Assembly (NCBI GenBank): GCA_036734945.1
Contig: DAIMXP010000030.1
Span: 1 to 64,000, forward strand
Reading direction: 5' to 3'
Length of the DNA: 64,000 bases
Source: UBA4733 sp036734945
GTDB lineage: Bacteria > Chloroflexota > UBA4733
Part shown: piece by piece, positions 53,995 to 62,984 of the stretch
How the letters are laid out: every line of letters starts with the position of its first letter
How positions within the stretch are numbered: the first letter of the stretch is position 1
Made by a program: the position numbers and the translations under genes
The notes under the pieces: generated by a model
Database searches by the model: none
What the model was told of the DNA's origin: nothing
What the model saw: only the letters and a program-made list of their open reading frames with translations

Positions 53995-54849
53995 ATGACG
54001 GCGGAGTATGTGGCGAGTCTCTACGGCCTGAACGGCCGTGTTGCGGTTGTCACGGGCGGTACCGGGGTCCTGGGCGGCGCGATGGCGCGCGGTCTGGCGG
54101 CGGCTGGGGCGCGGGTGGCGATTATGGGTCGCCGACGCGAACAAGCGGAGGCTGTGGCCGCCGAGATTCGGGATGCAGGAGGTGAGGCGGTGGCATTGCC
54201 GGCGGATGTGCTCCAGAAGGGCGAACTGGAGTCGGCGCGGGCGACGTTGCTTGGGCAGTGGGGGCGGGTGGATATCCTCGTCAACGCCGCCGGCGGCAAT
54301 ATGTCGGGGGCGACCGTCGTCGGGGATAACACCATTTTCAACCTCAGCGAAGGGGCCTTTCGGCAGGTCTTTGACCTCAACTTGCTGGGGACGCTGCTGC
54401 CCAGTCAGGTCTTTGGGGCGGCCATGGCGGGACTGCTGCCCGGACAGGGATCGCAGCCAGCCCAGGGCTGCATCGTGAATGTCTCCTCCATGGCGGCGCA
54501 ACGGGCGATGACCCGCGTCGTGGGCTACGGCGCCGCCAAAGCTGCTGTCGACAACTTCACCCGCTGGCTGGCGGTGGAACTGGCGCGCACCTACGGCGGG
54601 CAACTGCGCGTCAACGCCATCGCCCCCGGCTTCTTCATCGGCGACCAGAATCGCCGTCTGCTCCTCAACGAGGACGGGTCACTGACGGCGCGTGGCCAGA
54701 CGGTGATCGAGCACACGCCGGCAGGCCGATTCGGCGACCCAGCGGACCTGGTGAGCACCCTGCTCTGGCTGTGCGGCCCCGGCGCCCGCTTTGTCACTGG
54801 CGTAGTGGTGCCCGTTGATGGCGGCTTCAGCGCCTTCAGTGGGGTCTGA
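53995..54849 (+). CDS. SDR oxidoreductase, probable D-mannonate oxidoreductase/fructuronate reductase
   Basis: 284 residues from ATG 53995. Rossmann motif VTGGTGVLGGAMARGLAAAG, NAAGGNMSGAT, catalytic Ser/Tyr/Lys in NVSSMAAQRAMTRVVGYGAAK, and the GFFIGDQNRRLL lid seen in SDR-type mannonate oxidoreductases. Position after uxaE supports the uronate role, which is inference. Confidence 0.82.
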   Translation: MTAEYVASLYGLNGRVAVVTGGTGVLGGAMARGLAAAGARVAIMGRRREQAEAVAAEIRDAGGEAVALPADVLQKGELESARATLLGQWGRVDILVNAAGGNMSGATVVGDNTIFNLSEGAFRQVFDLNLLGTLLPSQVFGAAMAGLLPGQGSQPAQGCIVNVSSMAAQRAMTRVVGYGAAKAAVDNFTRWLAVELARTYGGQLRVNAIAPGFFIGDQNRRLLLNEDGSLTARGQTVIEHTPAGRFGDPADLVSTLLWLCGPGARFVTGVVVPVDGGFSAFSGV

Positions 54850-57600
54850 TCGGTCGCCGAACGATTGAGGCTATATGCTGTGATGTGCTGTGTACAAGGC
54901 CAGGCAGAGACCAGCGGGCACCTACTGGTCGGTAGGCAGCTCGTGCATCTGGGATCTGTTCCAATGCAAAAGCAACCGCCTGCTCCAGCGTCATCGCCTG
55001 CCCGGCGTCCCAGGCCGCGCCATAGGCCGCGTCGCCCAGCGCCTCGCGGGCGCGCGCCAACCCGACCTGCCCTTCGATGCGCAGGTCAGGCGTGTGGACG
55101 GTGGCGACCAGGCCGGTCGGCGAGGCGTGGGCGGCGATCAGTCGTGTGCCACGGGTATAGTCGCCCGTCGCTACCGCCAGGATGCCGAGGGAGCAGACCT
55201 GGTGCAAGATCGCGGCCGGGGCGTGGTCCCGGACAGCCTGTCGCAGGCCCTCCAGCAGCAGCGTCCGGGCATCGCCGAACCGTCCCTCGGAGCGGGCCAA
55301 GTCGCCCAGCCCGCTCCGGGTCAAGTGTCGAGCCCCCGGGGGCTCGAATCCCCCTCCCTCCGCCAGATGCCCAATCGCATTCAGTCGGATGCCCTCCTCG
55401 ATCAGCGCGCGCGTGGCAAGTCGCCGACTGCCCGTTCGATGACGCCGCGCCGCGCCAACCCCGCCACTTCGCCGGCGGTGGCGCCGATCGTCCGCGCGAT
55501 GGCGATGCTTTCTTGCAGCAGCAGACGGGCACGATGGAGATCCCCCGCGCTGGCGCACACGACCGCGAGATCACGCAGCCTGGTCATCGTGACGACCAGG
55601 TGATGTTGCGTCCGTGCGTACGCCAGGCTCACTTCGAGGCGCGCAATCGCTGCGGAGTAATCGCCGGCGTTCGCTTCGTTCATTGCTACCCGCGAGAGTG
55701 TCTCGCTGATCAGGAGCTCGTCGCCGAGTTCGCGCGCGATCGACAACCCTTCCAGCGCACGCTGCCAGGCGCGCGCTGCATCCGCCACCATGACGCGGAG
55801 CATGTGCTCCAGCCCGAGGAGGGCATGTACGCGCGTCGGCGTCCGAGCCGGCGGCGCCGCCAGGAACTCCTCCAGCCAGGCAACGCCCTCACCGACGTAG
55901 GCGAGGGCCCAGAACCAGGCCAGGTCCGCCGCTATCGCCAGTCCCAGCTCGACCGAGAAATCCCGGCACCAGCCGAGCGCCACGCGGAAGTTGTCGCGCT
56001 CGGCGTACAGCCGCTCCCATGGCCTGCCCGACCACGAACCGAAAAACTCTGCCCCTACCGTGGCCGCCAGCGACCCAAACCAGTCGCGGTGCCGGTCGCG
56101 CAACGCCGCCGCCTCGCCCGCCGCCAGCAGCTTCTCCCCCGCGTACTGGCGGATCGTCTCCAGGAAGCGGTAACGCGCCTGCCTCCCCTGCAGCTCGGCG
56201 ACGACCAGCGACTTGTCGACCAGGCTCGTCAACAGGTCGAGCACCTCCTCGGAATCGACGCCGTCGCCCGCGCAGACCTCCGCCGCCGCCGCCAGCGACC
56301 AGTCGCCGGCGAAGACCGCCAGCCGCCGAAAGAGCCGGCGTTCCGCCTCCGGCAGGAGGTCATGGCTCCAGTCGACCAGCGCCTGCAAGGTCTGCTGCCG
56401 GCGCAGCGCCGTCCGCCCGCCCCCGGTGAGCAGCCGGAAGCGGTCGTGCAGGCGCGCCGCGACCTGCTCGACCGGCAACACCCGCACCCGCGCCGCCGCC
56501 AGTTCGATCGCCAGCGGGATGCCGTCCAGGCGCTGACAGACCTGCAGCAGCGCTGGCGCGCTCGCAGCGCTGACGACGAAGTCGGCCCGAGCCAGCCGCG
56601 CCCGGTCCACGAAGAGTTGCACCGCCTCGTCCTGCAACAAGGCGTCCAATGACGTCTCGTTGCTCCTCGACAGCGCGAGCGAGGGCACACGCCAGGCCGC
56701 CTCCCCGGGGACACCGAGCAGTTCGCGGCTGGTCGCCAGGACGTGGACGCTGGGGCAATGGCGCACGATCTGGTCGGCCAGTTCGGCGCAGGCCTCGATC
56801 AGGTGCTCACAGTTGTCCATGACGAGCAAGGTGCTGCGTTCCAGCAGGCAGTCGAGGAGGGTGGTCAGCAGCGGCTGTCCCGGCGTCTCGGCCACCCGCA
56901 GGACGGCCAGCGCGGTGCGCGGCAACGAGGCAGGATCGGAGAGCGGCGCGAGGTCGAGGAACCACACGCCATCCGGGTAGCGGTCCAGCAGTTCCGCCGC
57001 CGCCTGCAGCGCCAGGCGCGTCTTGCCCGTGCCGCCCGTCCCGGTGAGGGTGACCAGCCGCGAGCGATCGAGCAGTGCCTTCACCTCGGCCAGTTCCTTT
57101 TCTCGGCCGATGAAGCTGGTCACCTGCAGCGGCAGGTTATTGGGCAGGGCGTCCAGCGACAGCAGGGGAGGGAAGTGGTCGGGCATCCCCGGCGCGACCA
57201 ACTGGAAGACCTGCTCCGGCTGCCCCAAGTCGCGCAGGCGCTGCGGGCCGAGGTCGCGCAGCGTCAACGAGCCACCAAGCGTTGCGCCGACGAGCCGTGC
57301 CGTGGCGCCCGAGAGGAGCGTCTGCCCTCCGTGGGCCACGGCGCGGAGGCGGGCGCAGCGGTTGACGGCAGGCCCGTAGTAGTCACCATCGCGCAGGTCG
57401 ATCTCGCCGGTGTGCAGCGCCATCCGCACCCGCAACGGCACAGGGAGGTGCCACGCTTCGGTGTACAGCGTCTGCTGGATGGCCGCCGCAGCGGTGCTCG
57501 CGTCGGTCGCTCGGGTGAAGACGGCGAAGCGGCTATCCCCTTCGCCGCGTGGCCGCACAACCATTCCGGCATGCCGCGCCGCTCGTAGTAGCCCAGCCAT
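54836..57600 (-). pseudogene. Adenylate-cyclase/ATPase/TPR regulator, truncated and frameshifted (copy A)
   Basis: The coding sense begins inside a class III cyclase domain (AGMVVRPRGEGDSRFAVF, VRMALHTGEIDLRDGDYYGP), continues into an NB-ARC-like ATPase (TGTGGTGKTRLALQAAAEL, LLVMDNCEHL) and a TPR region. The first ~40 cyclase residues are replaced by a Crp fragment (57573-57815). Near 55421 a one-base loss (GACTTGCCACG where GACTTGGCCACG is expected) ends the frame at 55402; the last ~180 residues continue in another frame. A tRNA-like 3' end sits in the TPR part. Confidence 0.8.
55329..55365 (+). other. tRNA 3'-end fragment inside copy A
   Basis: GGGGG-CTCGAAT-CCCCC (55338-55354) followed by TCCCTCC, G and CCA (55355-55365) has the form of a T-arm, acceptor strand, discriminator and CCA of a serine-type tRNA, with C in place of the first T of the loop. 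It overlaps an 18-bp perfect palindrome CGAGCCCCCGGGGGCTCG (55329-55346). No 5' half of a tRNA is present upstream. Confidence 0.45.
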
Positions 57601-57815
57601 TTGTTTACGCTCTCACGGGTGACGCCGAGCGCGCCGGCCAGTTCTTCCTGGGTCACCCGCAACGCTCGGCTGGGGCCGGGTCCGTCAGGGTCTGCCTGCT
57701 GCTCGGCAATACGCAGCAGCGCGCGCGCCACCCGGTCGGCGACGCCATCGAAGACGGCCTCATGCAGCAGGACGGCGTCGCGCCGCAGCCGCCGCCACAG
57801 CATCACTGATCTCAA
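57573..57815 (-). pseudogene. Crp/Fnr-type C-terminal HTH fragment
   Basis: Encodes VLLHEAVFDGVADRVARALL and RVTQEELAGALGVTRESVNK followed by WLGYYERRG, the dimer helix end and winged HTH of a Crp-family regulator. The cyclic-nucleotide domain is absent upstream, and at YERRG the frame joins the truncated cyclase gene out of phase. Confidence 0.65.
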
Positions 57816-57837
57816 CCGGGCGTGCCACCATCGTTGA

Positions 57838-58320
57838 ATGCCCGAGGCGATCTGCTACACTTTGCACGATGGACTGGACTGCGCCTTGACATTCTACATG
57901 GTCATCGCTGTTCGTCCACTCTCCAGTCAGGCTGAGCATCCTGGCCGGTATCGATTGCGACTTAAACAGGAGGCTCGCGCAGCCCAGGGTGATGACCCGC
58001 AGTTGAGCGGTAACGTGTACGCGAGAATCGTCTGGTTTCATCATGAGAAAGCCGGCCAGGATGTTGATAACATCGCAAAGATCATTCTCGACTCCCTAAA
58101 AGGAATCGTCTTCGATGATGACAGGCGCGTGATGCAGTGTTCGATAACAGGAGTGAACACGACCGAGGTCTACGAGATGTCGGACAGTGGCTTGCCTCCA
58201 TGGGTATCGGATAGGATATTTTCGTTCCTCAGTCGTGATGAGTTGCACTTCATATATGTTGAGGTCGGAAACCTGGTGACACAAAAAGTGACATTCGGGT
58301 CAATCGAGGGAGGTTCCTGA
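57838..58320 (+). CDS. RusA-like Holliday junction resolvase family protein
   Basis: 160 residues as an open frame; the true start is unclear (ATG 57838, or ATG 57898 giving 140; TACACT at 57856-57861 would favour the later one). The signature QDVDNIAKIILDSLKGIVFD followed by DDRRVMQC matches RusA, where these Asp residues bind metal. The N-terminal strand and the RLRLKQEARAA segment fit less well. Bases are visibly less GC-rich than the neighbours. The stop overlaps the next gene by one base. Confidence 0.7.
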   Translation: MPEAICYTLHDGLDCALTFYMVIAVRPLSSQAEHPGRYRLRLKQEARAAQGDDPQLSGNVYARIVWFHHEKAGQDVDNIAKIILDSLKGIVFDDDRRVMQCSITGVNTTEVYEMSDSGLPPWVSDRIFSFLSRDELHFIYVEVGNLVTQKVTFGSIEGGS

Positions 58321-58979
58321 TGAGCAGCGCAATCCGATACCTCGAAGCGGAGAAGGTGGAGGAAATCGCTACCACCCTTCGGTCTCAGGGGTTTAGCGTC
58401 GAGGAGGAAGCAAGAAATGACTCTCCACAATTTGATCTCGTGGCGACCAAGGGGGATACCAGAATAGCGGTCGAAGTGAAGGCAGGTGCTGCTCTACGCG
58501 AATCGGCTCAAGAAATTCGGGCGCTGCGCGACAAGGCGCATCGTCAAGGGTTCTCCGAGTTTCGTCTGGTTGTTGTCAATCCACCACGCGCGACCTCTGT
58601 AGCGATTGATGACCTCGGAGGTAAACTGGCGAGGCTGATGATTGACGATTTTCCCGCAGAACTGGAAGGTCTCGCCGCGCACACAGCGATTGAATCCGTG
58701 AATGACCTGGAGGTGGAGGCGCTAACCATTGATCGGTCAGGCATTAATGTCACTGGCAATGCCATAGTGAACGTGCTACTCAGCTACGGCGGCGCGCAAG
58801 ACGATGGCACGAACCTGGAAAGTGACTTCCCATTCCGGTTTGACATCCGGATGGATCATGCGTTGAAGATCGTTGAACATCGTCGCTGGTTCGTGGACAC
58901 ATCGAGCGTTCGCGATGAGCACGTGACGTACCCAGAGCGGCCGCTCCCCGGCGGAAAGATCGCGCTCGATCAGCACTGA
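58320..58979 (+). CDS. PD-(D/E)XK nuclease-like protein with unknown C-terminal domain
   Basis: 219 residues from ATG 58320. Restriction-endonuclease fold core: SPQFDLVATKGDTRIAVEVK (Asp...Glu-x-Lys) after a helix LEAEKVEEIATTLRSQGFSV. From about residue 120 a second domain (EALTIDRSGINVTGNAIVNV, ESDFPFRFDIRMDHALKI) that I do not recognise. Overlaps the RusA-like gene; the two look like a small horizontally acquired nuclease module. Confidence 0.7.
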   Translation: MSSAIRYLEAEKVEEIATTLRSQGFSVEEEARNDSPQFDLVATKGDTRIAVEVKAGAALRESAQEIRALRDKAHRQGFSEFRLVVVNPPRATSVAIDDLGGKLARLMIDDFPAELEGLAAHTAIESVNDLEVEALTIDRSGINVTGNAIVNVLLSYGGAQDDGTNLESDFPFRFDIRMDHALKIVEHRRWFVDTSSVRDEHVTYPERPLPGGKIALDQH

Positions 58980-59044
58980 AGTAACCCCGGCAGCACTCCA
59001 TGAGGGGAATCTAGCACCGCGGCTACGTCAGCCTGGTCATCGGC

Positions 59045-61754
59045 TCAGGGCGGCAGCGCGGCGCCTGCGGAGACATCCTCCATGGCGTAGGCGACCGCCT
59101 GCTCCAGCGACATCGCTCGCCCTTTGGCCCAGGCGGCCGCGCGCCTGTCCGCGCCCAGAGCCGCACTGGTCAGCTCCAGGTCCCGATCGAGCTTCGCTTG
59201 GTCGTCGGGCGTGAACTGGTTGCCGGTAGCGTCCCTGAGCGCCGCCGCCGAGCCGATCAGGTGGATGGCGCGTTCGAGCTGGCCGCGCCCAACCGCAAGC
59301 CGCCCGAGATCCTCCAGGGCGGCGGCGAACTCTCGCCGATCGCCCAGCTCCTGCCACAGGCGCAGGCTCTCCTGGAAGCTCGATTGAGCGAGCACAGGCT
59401 CCCCGAGCTCCCACGCAGCGCGCCCGAGACCGGCGACGGCATGGGCCAGGGGGCGTCGGTAGGCGCCCAGATCGCGCCACAGCGCCACGGCCTGCTCATA
59501 AGAGGACTTTGCCCGGGCGAAGTCGCCTTGCCCCATGCAGGCGTCGCCCAAACCTTTCAGGGCGAGGCCACTGCCTACGGGATCCTTCAGTGCCCGCGTT
59601 CCGGCCAGGTCCTCGGCGAAGGCCGCCTCGGCCCGGCCATACATCCCCTCACGTAGCGCCAGCCAGCCGAGGGCGCGCAGCGTGACCACGATGTCCGTGA
59701 CATCCCCTACCCCACGAAGGAGCGTCAGGGCCTCCTCGCCCGCCGCCCATGCCCGCGCCCGCTCGTCCGGCCGCTGCAGGTCCGCGAAGTAGGCGAAACC
59801 CACGAGCGACCAAGCGATAAGCCAGGGATCGCCCTCTTCCCGAGCCAGGGCACGGCCCTGTTCCAGCAGCACCGTGCTTCGTTCGTAGTTCCACCGTCGC
59901 AGGTACGCTCCCCAGGAACTGAGCGCGCGGGCGGCGCCGCGCCGATCCCCGGCGCGGCGATACTCGCTGAGGCTCGCTTCCGCCAGCGACTGCGATTGCT
60001 CGGGTCTGGCGTCACCGAGACCGAACGCCAGCGTTGCAGCCGATAGCAGCGCCTTCGCCCGCACGCTTGCGAGAGCCGCCTCGCCGCGCGCCAGCGCCCG
60101 CTCCAGCCAGTCCAGCCCCTCCCGCCGATCCATACGCAGGAACCAGAACCGCCCGATGGCTCCCCCCAGCCGGAGCGCCGCTTCCACGGCGTCGGCGTCC
60201 CCCCTGGCGTCCCTTCGCCATTATCCAGATACCAGGCCAGCGCTGCTCGGAGGTTGTCGTGCTCGACCTCCAGCAGGTCCAGCCCCCCGTCGCGGTCGAT
60301 GCCCTCGCCTGCGCAGACTTCCTCCGCTGCCTCCAGCGTCCAGCCGCCCGCGAACACGGAGAGCCGGTCGAAGAGCCGGCGCTCCGCTGGGGCGAGCAGG
60401 TCGTAGCTCCAATCGATGGCGGCGTGTAGTGTCTGCTGGCGCGGCAGCGCGGTGCGGCTGCCGCCGGTCAGCAGGCGGAAGCGCTGATCCAGCCGGCCGG
60501 CCAGTTGCTCGACCGACAGCGTCCGGATTCGCGCCGCCGCCAGCTCGATGGCGAGGGGATGCCGTCCAACCGGAGGCAGAGCTGGGCGAGGGCGGGGGCG
60601 TTGCGCTCGGTCAGCGCGAACTCGGGCCGCACGGCGGTCGCCCGCTCGACGAAGAGTTGCACCGCCTCGTAGCGAGTGATCTGCTCGACCGGCAGCAGGC
60701 GGCGAGGGTCCGGCAGCGTGAGGGAGGGCGCCCGACGGCTGACCTCCCCGGCGATGCCCAGCGCCTCCCGGCTGGTGGCCAGGATGCTGACCTGGGAGCA
60801 GCCGTGCAGCAGGGCGTCCGCCAGCCGGGCGCCGGCGTCGAGTATGTGCTCGCAGTTGTCCAGCAGCAACAGGCGCTTGTCGCGTAGCGCGTCGAGCAGC
60901 GTTTCCACGATAGGTTGGCCCGGCGCCTCGCGCAGGCCAAGCGCGGTGACCACGGCGCTGGCAACGAGGGAGGGATCCGATACTGGCGCCAACTCCACCA
61001 GCCAGGCGCCGTCGGGGTACTGTTCCAGCAGCTCGGCGGCGACCTGGAGCGCCAGCCGTGTCTTGCCGCAGCCACCGACGCCGGTGAGGGTCACGAGGCG
61101 GGCGCTGCCCAGGGCTTGCATGATGTCCGCAAGCTCGCGCTGCCGGCCGACGAAGCTGGTCAGTTGGGGCGGCAAGTTGTGGCGGGCGGCAGCGAGGGAG
61201 GTGAGCGGCGGGAAGTCGTCGGGCAGGGCTGAGTGGAGGAGCTGGAAGACGTGTTCCGCCCGCTCAATGTCGTGCAGGCGGTGTTCACCCAGGTCGCGGA
61301 GCCTCACCGCGGCCGGCAGCAATGAACGGACGAGACCGGCCGTCACCTCGGAGAGGACGACCTGCTCGCCGTGGGCCACCGCGCGAAGGCGGGCGCAACG
61401 GTTGACGGCGGGACCGTAGTAGTCACCGTCGCGCAGGTCCGACTCGCCGGTGTGCAGCGCCATCCGCACGCGCAGCGGCGCAGGCAATGGCCAGGACTCG
61501 TCTTGCAGGGTCTGCTGGATGGCGACGGCGGCCGCCACGGCATCGCTGGCCCGCGCGAAGACGGCGAAGCGGCTATCCCCTTCGCCGCGTGGCCGCACGA
61601 CCATCCCGGCATGCCGCGCCACTTCGCCTTCGATGATGGCATCGTGGCGGGTCAGCGCCTGGCGCATCGTCTCCGGGTGCTGCTCCCACAGCCGCGTGCT
61701 GCCCTCGATGTCGCTGAACAGGAAGGTGACTGTGCCAGTGGGCAGATTCGGTAT
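59045..61754 (-). pseudogene. Adenylate-cyclase/ATPase/TPR regulator with several lesions (copy B)
   Basis: Full cyclase N-terminus (NLPTGTVTFLFSDIEGSTRL) then ATPase (LTGVGGCGKTRLALQVAAEL). Lesions: the expected start codon after GGGAGG is ATA (61754-61752) rather than ATG; a one-base loss in a G/C run near 60557 turns RLDGIPLAIEL into RLDGIPSPSSW; about 85 codons are missing in frame between GGLDLL and EVEHDNLRAAL near 60275; a further one-base shift near 60200 separates LDNGEG from the TPR part (VEAALRLGGAIGRFWFLRM...), which stays open to 59045. The TPR part could be expressed alone but lacks a clear ribosome binding site. Confidence 0.82.
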
Positions 61755-61840
61755 GGCGGCCTCCCAGCAAGAGGGACGATGCACCGGCGTCCTGGTGGCA
61801 CAGCGCCACACTCCGCGTCGTACCAGGGCTTGCAGGGGCG

Positions 61841-61869
61841 AGATTATCCGAACGCCCACCCGCTGTCAA
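61841..61869 (-). promoter_or_regulatory. Promoter of copy B regulator
   Basis: On the minus strand a perfect TTGACA (61869-61864), a 17-bp spacer and TAATCT (61846-61841), about 90 bp before the mutated start codon. Confidence 0.6.
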
Positions 61870-61942
61870 CTGCGAGGGATGTAGCGGTCGTTGGCGCCGT
61901 CTGCGTCGCATGGTACGTTGCTGACAGGGAGACAACCAAGCC

Positions 61943-62866
61943 GTGCCGCCAGAAACCGACCGACCGGACTACGATCAGACGTTGAAGCTGCTCCTGGCCC
62001 AGGCGCCGGAAGGCTTCGTAGCCCTCGTGGCGCCCGATCTGACCTGGCGCGCCCAACTCCCAACCGACCTGCCAGCAGTAGCGCGACAAGCGGACGTGGT
62101 CATGGAAGTGGAGGACAACAGCGGGCGGCGAGGCTTGCTGCACGTCGAACTGCAAACCAAGGTTGAGCCGGACCTGGGCGAGCGGCTGGCCGAATATGGC
62201 ATCCGGTTGTGGCGGCGTGACCATGTTCCGGTGCGTTCGGTGGTGGTCTGCTTGCGCCCGGCACGACGGTTGCCATCGTCACCCTTCGTGGTCGCCTGGG
62301 GCGAGCGGCGGCTGCTCCAGTATCAGTTCGATGTTGTACGCTTATGGGAGGAACCGCAGGAGCGCGTGCTGGCGTCGCCAAACCCGGCGCTGTGGCCGCT
62401 GGCGAGCCTGATGGCGGGGGCGACGGTGGACACCACGGTGATGGTGGCCGAGCGGATCGCCAGTGCGCCATTGTCGCGCGTCGAGCGCGGGGAACTTTCC
62501 GGGCTGCTCTGGGTATTGGCGGGACTGCGGCTGTCGCGAACGGTACTACGCTCGGCAGTAAGGAGGAATCAGATGATACGGGACCTCTGGCAAGAATCCA
62601 GTTTTGGTGCTTTGGTACGGGACGAAGCCAGGAAAGAGGGACTCAAGGAAGGCCGCCAGGAAGGCCGCCAGGAAGGCCGCCAGGAAGGCCGCCAGGAAGG
62701 GATGCGTGCGTTGGCGCAGGTCGCCCTCGAAGGCCGTCTCGGCACACTGCGCGCCGATATGGTCGATGCACTGCAGACGGCTGATGACGAGACCCTGGTG
62801 GCAGTGATGGCGCACATCGCCAGCGATAGCCCAGAGCAGGTTCGCCAGCGGTTGGGTCTGGTCTAA
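61943..62866 (+). CDS. Rpn-type PD-(D/E)XK nuclease/transposase-like protein
   Basis: 307 residues from GTG 61943 (AGGGAG upstream). PD-(D/E)XK core: ARQADVVMEVEDNSGRRGLL then HVELQTKVEPDLGERLAEYG (Asp...Glu-x-Gln), followed by WGLRRDHVPVRSVVV-like strands (RLWRRDHVPVRSVVVCLRP). The C-terminal part has KEGLKEGRQEGRQEGRQEGR encoded by a 12-bp tandem repeat, then a helical tail. Rpn proteins promote RecA-independent recombination; the G-x-x-E-G repeats are typical of them. Confidence 0.75.
   Translation: MPPETDRPDYDQTLKLLLAQAPEGFVALVAPDLTWRAQLPTDLPAVARQADVVMEVEDNSGRRGLLHVELQTKVEPDLGERLAEYGIRLWRRDHVPVRSVVVCLRPARRLPSSPFVVAWGERRLLQYQFDVVRLWEEPQERVLASPNPALWPLASLMAGATVDTTVMVAERIASAPLSRVERGELSGLLWVLAGLRLSRTVLRSAVRRNQMIRDLWQESSFGALVRDEARKEGLKEGRQEGRQEGRQEGRQEGMRALAQVALEGRLGTLRADMVDALQTADDETLVAVMAHIASDSPEQVRQRLGLV
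62647..62701 (+). repeat. 12-bp in-frame tandem repeat in the Rpn-like gene
   Basis: GGAAGGCCGCCA repeats four times exactly (62647-62694) and part of a fifth time, encoding (E)GRQ units. The length is a multiple of three, so copy-number change keeps the frame. Confidence 0.92.
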
Positions 62867-62984
62867 TCTGGCGCCACGATGGAATCTACGGGGTGCGCGC
62901 TCCGGGTCTGCGCGTTTCATCGCGGCTTGAGTCTGGCTCATGCACGTTTGTGGTCACGCCGAGGCAGTTAGCGCCGCTGGCGGG

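Noticed and set aside
55329..55365. A functional tRNA-Ser gene
   Set aside because: Only the T-arm and acceptor 3' strand are present; no anticodon arm or 5' acceptor strand is found upstream.
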